In this document: piece after piece, positions 48,980 through 57,364 of the stretch | Layout: every line of letters starts with the position of its first letter | How positions within the stretch are numbered: position 1 is the stretch's first letter | Program-made: the position numbers and the translations under genes | The notes under the pieces: model-generated | Databases searched by the model: none | The model's input: the letters and a program-made list of their open reading frames with translations, nothing else | What the model was told of the DNA's origin: nothing | Origin: Actinomadura violacea | Lineage (GTDB): Bacteria > Actinomycetota > Actinomycetes > Streptosporangiales > Streptosporangiaceae | Direction of reading: 5' to 3' | Assembly: GCF_017573465.1 (NCBI RefSeq) | Contig: NZ_JAGEPF010000012.1 | Coordinates: 186,001 to 250,000, forward strand | DNA length: 64,000 nt

Positions 48980-49024
48980 TTGACGGCGGAACACAACGCG
49001 GGCCATGCTACCCAAACGTTTGGG
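48980..49024 (+). promoter_or_regulatory. Amidase operon promoter and LacI operator
   Basis: TTGACG (48980-48985) and CATGCT (49004-49009) form an 18-base-spaced promoter toward the amidase. The perfect palindrome CCCAAACGTTTGGG (49011-49024), with the central CG of LacI-family sites, follows immediately over the transcription start. Confidence 0.75.
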
Positions 49025-49044
49025 CAACGGTTTCGGGAGGCGCG

Positions 49045-50322
49045 ATGACCGGATACTTCGCCGGGCGGACGCTCGGCGGCCTGGCCCGCGACCTGCGGTC
49101 GGGCGCCGCGACGGCCGCCGGGCTGCTCGACCGCGCGCTGGGGTCGGTGGACCCGTCCCTCAACGCCTTCGCCACCGTGGACGCCGCGGGCGCGGCCGCC
49201 GCCGCCCGCACCGCCGACGAGGAGCTCGCCGCCGGCCGCGACCGCGGCCCGCTGCACGGCGTCCCGGTCGGGATCAAGGACATCGTCGACGTCGCCGGCC
49301 TGCCCACCGGGATGGGGTCCGCGCACTTCGCCGGGTACGTCGCCGGCACCGACGCGGCCTGCGTCGCCCGCCTCCGCGAGGCCGGCGCGGTGATCGTCGG
49401 CAAGACCACCACGCACGAGTTCGCCTACGGCGCGAGCGGCGACACCGCCGTGAACGGCCCGTCCCGCAACCCCCGCGACCCGTCCCGGATCTCCGGCGGG
49501 TCCAGCGGCGGCAGCGCGGTGGCGGTCGCCGCGGGCATGGTTCCGCTCGCGATCGGCACCGACACCGGCGGGTCCGTCCGGATCCCGGCCGCGCTCTGCG
49601 GCGTCGCCGGCTTCAAGCCCGCCTACGGCGCCGTCCCCACCGGCGGCGTCTTCCCGCTGTCGGTGTCGTTCGACCACGTCGGCGTGCTCGCCGCGACCGC
49701 CGCCGACTGCCGGACCGCCTACCGGGTCCTGACACGGCGGCCCTCCCATGCTCTGGCCGCGCGGGACGGCCTTCGCGTGGCCTGGGTCGGGGGCGGCGTG
49801 CCGGTCGCCGAGGAGGTGGCGGACGCCGTCCGGCGGCTCGTCCCGGACGCGCCCGCCGAACGCGTCGACCTGCGGGCGCTGCGCCGCGTCTTCGCCGCGA
49901 TCCAGGACAGCGAGGCCTACGACGTGCACGCCGAACGCGTCGCGGTCTCCCCGGAGCTGTACCAGCGGGTCACGCTCGACCGGCTGCGCCACGCGGAGCG
50001 GGTGCCCGGCTGGCGGTACGTCCGCGCGTCCCGCGAACGGGCGCGGTTCGTGGAGGAGGCCGTGGCGCTGCTGCGCCGGTACGACGTGCTCGCGCTCCCG
50101 ACCGTCCCGATCACCGCTCCGGAGATCGGGACGCGGGAGTGCGAGCTGGGCCCGGTGCAACCGGCGCTGCTCAGCATGACCTGCCCCTGGAACGTCCTCG
50201 GCCTGCCCGCGCTCAGCGTCCCCGCCGGAACCGTCCGCGGCCTGCCGGTGGGCCTGCAACTGATCGCCCTCGCGGGCGACGAGGACCTGCTATTCCAGCT
50301 GGCCGAAAGGACAACGCCTTGA
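49045..50322 (+). CDS. Amidase signature (AS) family hydrolase
   Basis: The 425-residue protein has the amidase signature: GGSSGGSAVAVAAGMVPLAIGTDTGGSVRIPAALCGV, supplying the cis-Ser and nucleophile Ser, and the catalytic Lys in GVPVGIKDIVDVAGLPT. It resembles GatA, AtzF and allophanate-type amidases; without GatB/C neighbours it is a stand-alone amidase. GGGAGG precedes the ATG at 49045. It overlaps the next gene by four bases, so the alpha/beta hydrolase is translationally coupled. It is probably repressed by the divergent LacI protein. Confidence 0.92.
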   Translation: MTGYFAGRTLGGLARDLRSGAATAAGLLDRALGSVDPSLNAFATVDAAGAAAAARTADEELAAGRDRGPLHGVPVGIKDIVDVAGLPTGMGSAHFAGYVAGTDAACVARLREAGAVIVGKTTTHEFAYGASGDTAVNGPSRNPRDPSRISGGSSGGSAVAVAAGMVPLAIGTDTGGSVRIPAALCGVAGFKPAYGAVPTGGVFPLSVSFDHVGVLAATAADCRTAYRVLTRRPSHALAARDGLRVAWVGGGVPVAEEVADAVRRLVPDAPAERVDLRALRRVFAAIQDSEAYDVHAERVAVSPELYQRVTLDRLRHAERVPGWRYVRASRERARFVEEAVALLRRYDVLALPTVPITAPEIGTRECELGPVQPALLSMTCPWNVLGLPALSVPAGTVRGLPVGLQLIALAGDEDLLFQLAERTTP

Positions 50323-51323
50323 CCGACCACGAGATCTTCGAGATCGACAATTTCGTCCTGGACGGGGGCGCGACGCTGCGTCCGGCGCGGCTGGCGTACG
50401 CGACGTACGGCACGCTGAATGTGGAACGATCCAACGCGATTCTGTACCCCACCGCGTTCGCCAGCCGGCATACCGACAACGAATGGCTGATCGGCCCCGG
50501 CCGCGCCCTCGATCCCGAGCGGTACTTCATCATCGTGCCCGACATGTTCGGCAACGGGCTGTCGTCGTCGCCGTCCAACACCCCGCCGCCCTACCATCGC
50601 GCCCGCTTCCCGCACGTCACCATCCGCGACAACGTCCGCGCCCAGCACCGCCTGGTCACCGAGCGGTTCGGCATCCGGCGGCTGCGGCTCGTCCTCGGCT
50701 GGTCGATGGCCGGGGTCCAGACCTACCAGTGGGCCGTCTCCCATCCGGACATGGTCGAGGCCGCGATCCCGTTCAACGCCGCGGCCGGCGCCTCCCCGCA
50801 CCTGCGGCTGTGGATCGGCGGCCTGCGCGCCGCCCTCACCGCCGACCCCGCGTTCGCGCAGGGCTGGTACGACACGCCGCCCGACCCCTGGCTCCGGACC
50901 TTCGGCCGCGTCTTCGCGCCCTGGGGCTTCTCCCAGCAGTGGCACCGCGAGGAGCGCTACCGCGACCTCGGCTTCGCGTCGCTGGACGACTTCGTCGCCG
51001 GGCTCTGGGAGACCAACTTCCTCGACTACGACCCCAACGACCTGCTCGCCCAGCTCTGGTCCGGCGAGCACGCCGACATCGGCGCGGGCCTGCCCGGCGG
51101 CGCCGCGGAGGCGCTCGCGTCGATCAAGGCCCGGCTCGTCTCGCTGCCCGGCGAGAAGGACCTGTACTTCCCGCCCGAGGACGAGCAGGAGGCCGTCCGG
51201 CACGTCCCGGACGGCGAGGTCCGCGTCATCCCCGGGCTCTGGGGCCACCAGGCCGGACGCGGCGTCAACCCCGCCGACACCGCCTTCATCGAGACCGCGA
51301 TCCGCGACGTCCTGACCCGTTGA
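50319..51323 (+). CDS. Alpha/beta hydrolase of the homoserine O-acetyltransferase-like family
   Basis: The 334-residue protein has the MetX-like alpha/beta hydrolase fold: nucleophile Ser in LGWSMAG, Asp in PGEKDLYFPP and His in GLWGHQAGRGVNP. It lacks the GGSxGG-type features that define true homoserine acetyltransferases and may be an esterase or acyltransferase. It starts at TTG 50319, whose last two bases overlap the amidase stop; a GAAAGG ribosome-binding sequence lies about nine bases upstream. Amidase and hydrolase could jointly degrade an amide ester. Its stop codon is inside the long palindrome that follows. Confidence 0.85.
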   Translation: MTDHEIFEIDNFVLDGGATLRPARLAYATYGTLNVERSNAILYPTAFASRHTDNEWLIGPGRALDPERYFIIVPDMFGNGLSSSPSNTPPPYHRARFPHVTIRDNVRAQHRLVTERFGIRRLRLVLGWSMAGVQTYQWAVSHPDMVEAAIPFNAAAGASPHLRLWIGGLRAALTADPAFAQGWYDTPPDPWLRTFGRVFAPWGFSQQWHREERYRDLGFASLDDFVAGLWETNFLDYDPNDLLAQLWSGEHADIGAGLPGGAAEALASIKARLVSLPGEKDLYFPPEDEQEAVRHVPDGEVRVIPGLWGHQAGRGVNPADTAFIETAIRDVLTR

Positions 51324-51381
51324 CTTGCGGCGTGTCGGCCTTAAAGGACCCTTCTTAAGGCCGACACGCCGCAAGTCAACG
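51318..51381. repeat. Long palindromic element, copy 1 (bidirectional terminator)
   Basis: Perfectly complementary 27-base arms (51318-51344, core GACTTGCGGCGTGTCGGCC; 51355-51381) flank the ten-base loop AGGACCCTTC. The stop codon of the plus-strand hydrolase (51321-51323) and that of the minus-strand primase gene (51376-51378) lie symmetrically in the two arms. The AT-rich TTAA ends next to the loop give a terminator-like top. A near-identical copy is at 60091-60152. Confidence 0.85.
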
Positions 51382-52917
51382 ACGGGGCGGCGCGATGTGG
51401 TCGGTGACGGTCTCGGTGACCAGGGACGCGGGGAGGGCGGTGCGGGCCGCCAGGCGGACGACCTGCCGCGCCGCCCCGGACGGCCGCGCCGCGAGCGGGC
51501 CGCAGGCGGCGCGGAGCGCGGCGAGCCGCTGCTCGGGCGTGGTGAGCGGGCCGCCCGCGCGGGCCGCCGCCGCGTCCACGACCGCGTCCATCAGCGGGAC
51601 GGCAGCGCGCAGCGCGCTGAGCAGGGCGTCGCGGCCGTGTGCGGCCAGCACGCCCGCGGGGTCCTCACCGCCCGGCAGGTGCGCCAGATCGAGCGGGCCG
51701 GTCACCCGGTTCAGGACGTCCCACGCGCGGACGGCCGCCGAACGGCCCGCCGGGTCGTCGTCCAACGCGGTCAGAACGCCCGCGGCGGCGAGGTCGGCGG
51801 CGGCCGCGAGCGCGGCCAGATGGGCGGCGGTGAGCGACAGTCCGCAGGTCGCGACGGCCGCGAACTCGGACGGGCCCGCCACCTCGACGGCGATCGCGTC
51901 CAGCGGGCCCTCCACCAGGACGGGGCGCGCCCCGGCCGCCAGCCGGTCCCGGACCTCGTGCAGGCCGTAGAGCAGCTCGCCCTTGTGGAAGAACTCCGTG
52001 TCCGGGCCGTTGAGGTACTTCGGACCCTCGCCGCCGTCGCGGCGGCGGCCGATGAACCCGGCGATCACCCCGTCCGGCCTGCGGATCGGGAACATCGCGC
52101 GGTCGCGGAACATCACGTGCGGCCGTCCCGACGCCCCGTGCCGCGCCAGTCCCGCCGCGACGATCGCCTCGTCGGGGTGGCCGAGGGAGCGCAGGTGGTC
52201 GATGAGCGCGTGCGGGGAGTCCGGTGCGCAGCCGATCTGGCGGCGCCGCTGCACGGCGGCCGGGAAACCGCGCCCGTCCAGGTAGGCGGGCACCCAGCTT
52301 GCCTTCAGGCGGGCGCGGAAGAACCGGTGCGCGTCCGGCAGGACCCCGCCGGACGGGTCGCGCACCCGGTCGTGGACGCGGCGCGCCGTCCGCAGGATCC
52401 GGTCGCCCGCGTCGGCGCCCGCCCAGAACGCGTTCACGGGGAAGACCGGCGGCTCCGGCTCCAGGCCGAGCCACGCCTGCACGAGGTACGCGACGGAATC
52501 GGCCTCGACCGGCGCGAGGCCCTGCTCGTCCACGAGCCGCCGGACGACCCCGTCGGGCGGCGCGGGCGGCCCGGCGGGGACGGGAGGCGGCGGCAGGCCC
52601 GCCGTCTGCGCGATGTCGAACACGGCGTACGGCCGGCCCGTCCGCGACAGCACGCGGATGCCCGTCTCGCCCCGCCTGACCTGGCGTCCGGCCGCCCGCC
52701 AGTCCTCGTACGAGCGGACGTCCGCCGCCGCGCGCCACTGGGCGCCGATCAGCAGCGTGTTGATGTAGCCGTGGCGGCGCCCGTGCAGGACGGCCCGGTC
52801 GAGCCACCACGTCCACGGACGCGTCCCGTCGCGCAGCAGCGACGTCTCATGGGCGGCCATGTCGCGCAGCAGCGCGGCCAGGCGGCGCCGATCGTCCTCC
52901 CGGGGGGTGGCGGTCAC
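51376..52917 (-). CDS. ArdC-like / DnaG-core / TOPRIM fusion protein
   Basis: The 513-residue protein has an N-terminal ArdC-type domain (about 15-95; WTWWLDRAVLHGRRHGYINTLLIGAQWR, SYEDWRAAGRQVRRGETGIRVLSR), which in plasmid proteins binds single-stranded DNA. A DnaG-like catalytic-core region follows (about 210-320; RPHVMFRDRAMFPIRRPDGVIAGFIGRR, GPKYLNGPDTEFFHKGELLYGL). Then comes a TOPRIM domain (about 328-400; VLVEGPLDAIAVE with the conserved Glu, ALDDDPAGRSAA with the Asp pair). The DnaG zinc-binding domain is absent. It starts at GTG 52915-52917 with GAGGG upstream. Such proteins occur on actinobacterial mobile elements; here it sits beside a double AAA+ protein on the same strand. Primase activity is plausible but unproven. 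Confidence 0.85.
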   Translation of the reverse strand: MTATPREDDRRRLAALLRDMAAHETSLLRDGTRPWTWWLDRAVLHGRRHGYINTLLIGAQWRAAADVRSYEDWRAAGRQVRRGETGIRVLSRTGRPYAVFDIAQTAGLPPPPVPAGPPAPPDGVVRRLVDEQGLAPVEADSVAYLVQAWLGLEPEPPVFPVNAFWAGADAGDRILRTARRVHDRVRDPSGGVLPDAHRFFRARLKASWVPAYLDGRGFPAAVQRRRQIGCAPDSPHALIDHLRSLGHPDEAIVAAGLARHGASGRPHVMFRDRAMFPIRRPDGVIAGFIGRRRDGGEGPKYLNGPDTEFFHKGELLYGLHEVRDRLAAGARPVLVEGPLDAIAVEVAGPSEFAAVATCGLSLTAAHLAALAAAADLAAAGVLTALDDDPAGRSAAVRAWDVLNRVTGPLDLAHLPGGEDPAGVLAAHGRDALLSALRAAVPLMDAVVDAAAARAGGPLTTPEQRLAALRAACGPLAARPSGAARQVVRLAARTALPASLVTETVTDHIAPPRR

Positions 52918-52980
52918 GGGTCCCTCGCCTTCGGTGGTACGACACAGGCGGGGAAGCCGCCTGAGTCATACCCGCAATGC

Positions 52981-53010
52981 CCCGCGTACAGGCGTCCCGC
53001 GTACAGGCGT
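52981..53010. repeat. Two identical 15-bp tandem repeats after the AAA+ gene
   Basis: CCCGCGTACAGGCGT occurs twice in a row and ends on the AAA+ stop codon. Read on past the stop in the same frame they would encode RLYAG twice, echoing the GLYL C-terminus. This suggests tandem duplication of the gene tail followed by a stop. Confidence 0.75.
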
Positions 53011-55721
53011 CACAGGTACAGGCCGAAGAACTCCTCCGGGTGGTCCAGCAGCGGCGGCAGGTCCTCGGCGGTGAGGGTGAGCAGCTCCTTCTTCGCCGGC
53101 GGCTTCGGCGGCGCGGCGCCCGGTGCGGCCCCGGCGCCGATCGCGGCGGACGCGATCCGGTCGGCCTGGTTGGCGACGGCGACGTCCAGCAGGTTGCGCA
53201 TCAGCCGGCCGTTGCCGAACGACGGGCCGCGCGGCGCGGTCCGCAGCATCGAGCGCAGCGTCTCCTCGGTGCCCGCCGCGAGCCGGAACCCGTCGGCCTC
53301 CGCGAGCTGCCCGAACACCGTGATCAGCTCGTCGTCGCTGTAGTCGGGGAAGTGGATCTGCTTGGGGAAGCGCGAGTCCAGGCCGGGGTTGGCGGCCAGG
53401 AACTCGGCCATCTCCTGCTGGTAGCCGGCGACGATCACCACGAGGTCGTCGCGGTGGTCCTCCATCAGCTTGACCAGCTCGGCGATGGCCTCGTGCCCGT
53501 AGTCGCCCTTCAGCGGCGACTGGGTGAGCGTGTACGCCTCGTCGATGAACAGCACGCCGCCGATCGCGCGCTCGACGAGCCGCCGGGTGCGCGGCGCGGT
53601 CTGCCCGATGTACTCGCCGACCAGGTGCGCGCGGGACGCCTCGACCAGGTGCCCGGACGACAGCACGCCGAGCTTCTTGTAGATCCGGCCGAGCAGCCGC
53701 GCCACCATCGTCTTGCCGGTGCCGGGGTTGCCGGTGAACACCATGTGCCGCGTCGGCGGGGTGATCCGCAGGCCCGACTCGCTGCGCAGCCGCGCCGCGT
53801 GCGTGCCCGCGACCAGCAGCGCGATCTCGTGCTTGACGGTGTCGAGGCCGGTGAGGTCGCGCAGCTCGTGCAGCGGGTTCCCGGCGGACTGCGCGGTGTC
53901 GAGCGCGGCCGGGACGTCGCCCTTGCGCACGACGATCTCCGCCCCGCCCTCCGTGCGCTCCCGGACCGCCGCGACGACCTGGTCGGCGAGGTAGGGCGCC
54001 AGCCGCGCGTTGCGCAGCGACTGCATCGGCGGCGTCGCGGCCAGCAGCACGCCCGCCGCCTCGACGGCCTGCCGGGTGGCGCGCGCGCCGAGCCGCTCCA
54101 GCGCCCGGCGGAACAGCTCGGCGTGGCTCTGCGCGTCGAACGGCCTGGTCCGCGCGATGCGGAACCGTCCGGGCAGGACCGGGTTGACGTCGCGGATCCG
54201 CTCGTCGCCGCCCGCGTCGCACAGCACGACGAGGTTCAGTTCGGGGTGGATCGCCAGCAGCCGGTGCAGCTCGTCGGCGATGGCCTCGCCGTTGCCGGGG
54301 TCGGCGACGATGCCGTCCAGCCCGTCGATGATCAGCAGCCGGTCGCCGGCGCAGTCGCGGGTGTCGGCGTGCAGCTTGGCGACCGCGTCCGACAGCCGCT
54401 GCCCGGCGTACAGGTTGTCGGTGACCCACAGCGGGTCGCGGCCGAGCGCGAGCGCCTTGCCGAGCTCCTGCGCCGCGTCCCGCTTGCCGGTGCCGTCCGG
54501 GCCCGCGATCAGCAGCCGGACGGGCTCCTTGCCGCGCGACAGGTCCTCCAGCGCGGCGGTCAGCTCGGGCTGCCCGATCAGCGCGGTGGCGAGCTCGGCG
54601 CGCTTGGCGGCGGCCGTCGCGGCGGTCCCGCCGTCCTCGGTCCCGGCGGCCTCGGGCGCCTTGAGGGACTCGGTGAGCGGGTTGACGACGCGGCGGCGCG
54701 GCGCGTACAGCCGGCGCAGGTCGGTCTGGAACTGGCCGACCGGGATCCACTCGGCCTTGGGGAACCACGGGTCGCCGGGCAGGCCCTGCACGATCGCGAC
54801 GAACCGCATCGCCATGTCGAGCCAGGCGCGGCACGCGTCGGCGGCGCCCGCGACCAGCGCCTTGACGAGCCAGGCGCGGGTGCGCTGCTGCCAGGCGTCG
54901 GCCTTGAAGCCGCGGCGCTCGGCGGGGAAGCGCTGCTGCAGGTCGTGGTAGCGGTCCTCGCCGAGGGCGGCGGCCAGCTCCGCCGGGATGTGCTCCATGC
55001 TGCCCTGCAGGAGCAGCTGGATCAGGTGCGACTCGACGGACTCGTCGCGCGGCGCGGCCTCCGCGAGGATCGCGTGGGCGGCGAGCAGCCCCTCGCACAC
55101 CCAGTCGAGGTAGCCGACGGGGCCGAGCAGCTCGGGGACGGCGGCGACGATGTCGTCGGCGGCGTGCGCGTGCCAGTGCTCGCGCAGCTCCATCTTGGGC
55201 AGGTTCATGTCGCACTCGGGCGGGTCGGAGTAGAGCCGCAGCAGCGCCTTGCGGCGCCCCTCCAGCGGCTCGATGCCCTCCAGCACGCCGAGGCACTCGC
55301 GGGCCAGCTCGATCGCGAGCTCCCGGTCGGGCGCCTCGATCAGCCAGTCGACCGGGGGGCGCCACCGGCCGCCCGGCGCGTCCCAGCGGGTCATCCGGGT
55401 GCTCAGCGTGCCGGGGTTGGCCAGGTGCCGGTGCAGCAGCCGCTCGGGCAGCTGCGACCACGACCCCGCCTTGATCGCGCCGCCGCCGGGCAGGAACGCC
55501 AGGATGCCGAAGATCTCCGCGGTGACCAGCGAGGCGGGCAGCGTCAGCAGCTTGTGCTCGTCGGTGGTGAGGTCGGCGGCGCGGGGGTCGTTCGCGAGCG
55601 CGTCGATGCGCGCGGAGACCTCCTCGAACAGCCCGTCGGGGACGCGCCAGGGGCCGTGCGCGTAGACGTCGAGCACCGGCTCGTCGGTGAGCAGTAGCTC
55701 CAGATGCTCCGGCAGCCGCAA
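53010..55721 (-). CDS. Double AAA+ ATPase with CbbX/EccA-like C-terminal domain
   Basis: The 903-residue protein has an N-terminal helical region (about 1-380) and a first, degenerate AAA+ module (Walker A AGPDGTGKRD near 400, Walker B LLIIDGLDG). A well-conserved second AAA+ module of the CbbX/CfxQ/EccA type follows (Walker A FTGNPGTGKTMVARLLG near 662; Walker B GVLFIDEAYTL near 724; sensor and arginine-finger region FPKQIHFPDYSDDEL). No ESX genes are nearby, so it is not simply EccA. It starts at TTG (55719-55721) with GGAGGA seven bases upstream. It lies 92 bases upstream of the ArdC-primase gene on the same strand; a joint role is possible. Confidence 0.88.
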   Translation of the reverse strand: MRLPEHLELLLTDEPVLDVYAHGPWRVPDGLFEEVSARIDALANDPRAADLTTDEHKLLTLPASLVTAEIFGILAFLPGGGAIKAGSWSQLPERLLHRHLANPGTLSTRMTRWDAPGGRWRPPVDWLIEAPDRELAIELARECLGVLEGIEPLEGRRKALLRLYSDPPECDMNLPKMELREHWHAHAADDIVAAVPELLGPVGYLDWVCEGLLAAHAILAEAAPRDESVESHLIQLLLQGSMEHIPAELAAALGEDRYHDLQQRFPAERRGFKADAWQQRTRAWLVKALVAGAADACRAWLDMAMRFVAIVQGLPGDPWFPKAEWIPVGQFQTDLRRLYAPRRRVVNPLTESLKAPEAAGTEDGGTAATAAAKRAELATALIGQPELTAALEDLSRGKEPVRLLIAGPDGTGKRDAAQELGKALALGRDPLWVTDNLYAGQRLSDAVAKLHADTRDCAGDRLLIIDGLDGIVADPGNGEAIADELHRLLAIHPELNLVVLCDAGGDERIRDVNPVLPGRFRIARTRPFDAQSHAELFRRALERLGARATRQAVEAAGVLLAATPPMQSLRNARLAPYLADQVVAAVRERTEGGAEIVVRKGDVPAALDTAQSAGNPLHELRDLTGLDTVKHEIALLVAGTHAARLRSESGLRITPPTRHMVFTGNPGTGKTMVARLLGRIYKKLGVLSSGHLVEASRAHLVGEYIGQTAPRTRRLVERAIGGVLFIDEAYTLTQSPLKGDYGHEAIAELVKLMEDHRDDLVVIVAGYQQEMAEFLAANPGLDSRFPKQIHFPDYSDDELITVFGQLAEADGFRLAAGTEETLRSMLRTAPRGPSFGNGRLMRNLLDVAVANQADRIASAAIGAGAAPGAAPPKPPAKKELLTLTAEDLPPLLDHPEEFFGLYL

Positions 55722-55899
55722 CGCGTTCCTCCAAGAGAGATCAAAGCAGGGGTACAGCCTACGTTTACGGAAGGGGTGCTGGATTAGCGGTCGGCCGGAT
55801 CACCCGTATCGGGTCGGCCACGTTCGGTCACCGGCCGGACGCGGTGCGGCGCCACCCCGCCGGGCTTGCGAGGATTGCCGGAGATGAGGGGGTGGGAGC

Positions 55900-56430
55900 G
55901 TGCCGGAACGCGTCGCGGAACTCGCCGCGCGGCTGCTCGCGATCGACTGGACGTACGAGGGTGACGAGCTTCACAGCCGCTCCCGCATCGCCCTCATGCG
56001 CGAGCACCTGCACCGCGGCGAACGCTGGGCGCGGCACCTGGGAGTCCGGGGCTCCGGGCCGTTCCTGACGCTGCCGGACCTGATCGACCCGGACGTCCGC
56101 GCGGACCCGGACGTCGTCCGCCGCGTCCTCGACGCGGTTCCGCACATCGTCATGGCGCCGACGTCCCGGGCCTGCGCCGCCGCCCTGCACTTCGCCGCCC
56201 TCCAGGACGCGGGCGTGCCGCTGCCCGCACTGCCCGGCCCGTACGAGCCGCTGGTGCTGCTGTTCGAGCGCGGCGGCGGGTTCGGGATCGACTGCTCCGG
56301 CGTGTTCATCGAGCTCGGGGCCGCCGCGATCCCGCGCCGCCGCCCCGAAGGCAAGATCAGGAACGCCTCCCTCGCGCCGATGGACCACGCCGCGCTCGAC
56401 GACCTCGACATGCGGGACGACCCCCGCTGA
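55900..56430 (+). CDS. Hypothetical protein, unrecognised
   Basis: The 176-residue protein begins MPERVAELAARLLAIDWTYEGDELHSRSRIALMREHLHRGERW and contains a beta-rich half with LVLLFERGGGFGIDCSGVFIELG. It has no membrane segment or known motif. GTG 55900 has GGGGTGGGAG just upstream. The codon pattern is normal for the region. It diverges from the AAA+ gene across 178 bases and is convergent with the beta-lactamase-like gene. Confidence 0.6.
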   Translation: MPERVAELAARLLAIDWTYEGDELHSRSRIALMREHLHRGERWARHLGVRGSGPFLTLPDLIDPDVRADPDVVRRVLDAVPHIVMAPTSRACAAALHFAALQDAGVPLPALPGPYEPLVLLFERGGGFGIDCSGVFIELGAAAIPRRRPEGKIRNASLAPMDHAALDDLDMRDDPR

Positions 56431-56455
56431 TCCGGCCCGCCCGCGAGCCCGCGGG

Positions 56456-57364
56456 TCAGCGGCGGCGCAGCGACTCCACGGCCAGCCGCGCCGCCGTGCC
56501 GATCACCGCGTCCGCCTGCGGCAGCACCGCGATCGGCAGCAGCGACCGGGTGAACACCGCGACCGCGTACCGGCCGCCGTCCGGGTACTCCACGACGCCC
56601 ACCTCGTTGCGGACCGTCAGCAGCGTCCCCGTCTTCCCGCTGACCAGCACGTCGTCGTAGGGGAAGCCGGACGACAACCGGTGCGGCCACACCTGCAGCC
56701 CGAACAGCCGGCGCATCGCCGCGCACCCGTCCGCCGGCGCCGCCTCGTCCCGCCAGATCGCGGCGAGCAGCCGGGTCATGTCGCGGGGCGTGCTGCGGCT
56801 CGTCCGGGCCGGGTCCAGGGCGCGCAGCCGGGCCGCCATGCCGGGCTCGTCGAGCCGCGCCCACACCTCCGGGAACCCGGACGCGCCCGCGTCGGCGAGC
56901 AGGTCGTCGAACAGCTGCCGGCCGCCGCCCGTCACCACGGTGTCGCGCAGCCCGAGCCGCGCGGCGGCGTCGTTGACCGCCGCCAGCCCGACCCGGTCCA
57001 GCAGGACGTCCGCCGCCGCGTTGTCGCTCACCGTGATCATCAGGCAGGCGAGGTCGCGCAGCGACATCCGCACGTCGTCCAGCAGCGCCGACACCCCGGT
57101 CGGCCCGGACGTGCGGTTCCCGGCGAGCAGCGTGACCTGCTCGGCCGGGTCGAGCAGCCCCGCGGCGGCGCGGCGGTGGAACGCGACCAGCAGCGGCACC
57201 TTGAACACCGACGCCAGCACCACCGGCTCGGCGGCGCGGACCGCGACCTCCCGTCCGGTGTCGATGTCGGCCGCGTGCAGGAACCCGGTGACGCCCGCGC
57301 CCCGGAACGCCGCCTCGATCCGCACCGCCGTGTCCCCGGCCACCGTGTCCCGTGCGCCGGTCAT
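56456..57364 (-). CDS. Class A beta-lactamase-like serine hydrolase, cytoplasmic
   Basis: The 302-residue protein keeps the penicillin-recognising motifs: S-x-x-K (S52-K55 in ASVFKVP), SDN (113-115) and KTG (244-246 in VSGKTGTLL). It has no signal peptide, and the omega-loop E-x-x-L-N of true class A enzymes (the deacylating glutamate) is not visible; that stretch reads GGGRQLFDDLLADAG. A sensor, a decoy or a different serine hydrolase is likely. Its ATG overlaps the LysR stop (ATGA), so it is made with that regulator. Confidence 0.85.
   Translation of the reverse strand: MTGARDTVAGDTAVRIEAAFRGAGVTGFLHAADIDTGREVAVRAAEPVVLASVFKVPLLVAFHRRAAAGLLDPAEQVTLLAGNRTSGPTGVSALLDDVRMSLRDLACLMITVSDNAAADVLLDRVGLAAVNDAAARLGLRDTVVTGGGRQLFDDLLADAGASGFPEVWARLDEPGMAARLRALDPARTSRSTPRDMTRLLAAIWRDEAAPADGCAAMRRLFGLQVWPHRLSSGFPYDDVLVSGKTGTLLTVRNEVGVVEYPDGGRYAVAVFTRSLLPIAVLPQADAVIGTAARLAVESLRRR

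Noticed and set aside
49005..50318. Long plus-strand frame extending the alpha/beta hydrolase upstream through the amidase
   Set aside because: The upstream part is an Arg-rich frame-shifted read of the amidase; the TTG at 50319 overlapping the amidase stop is the sensible start.
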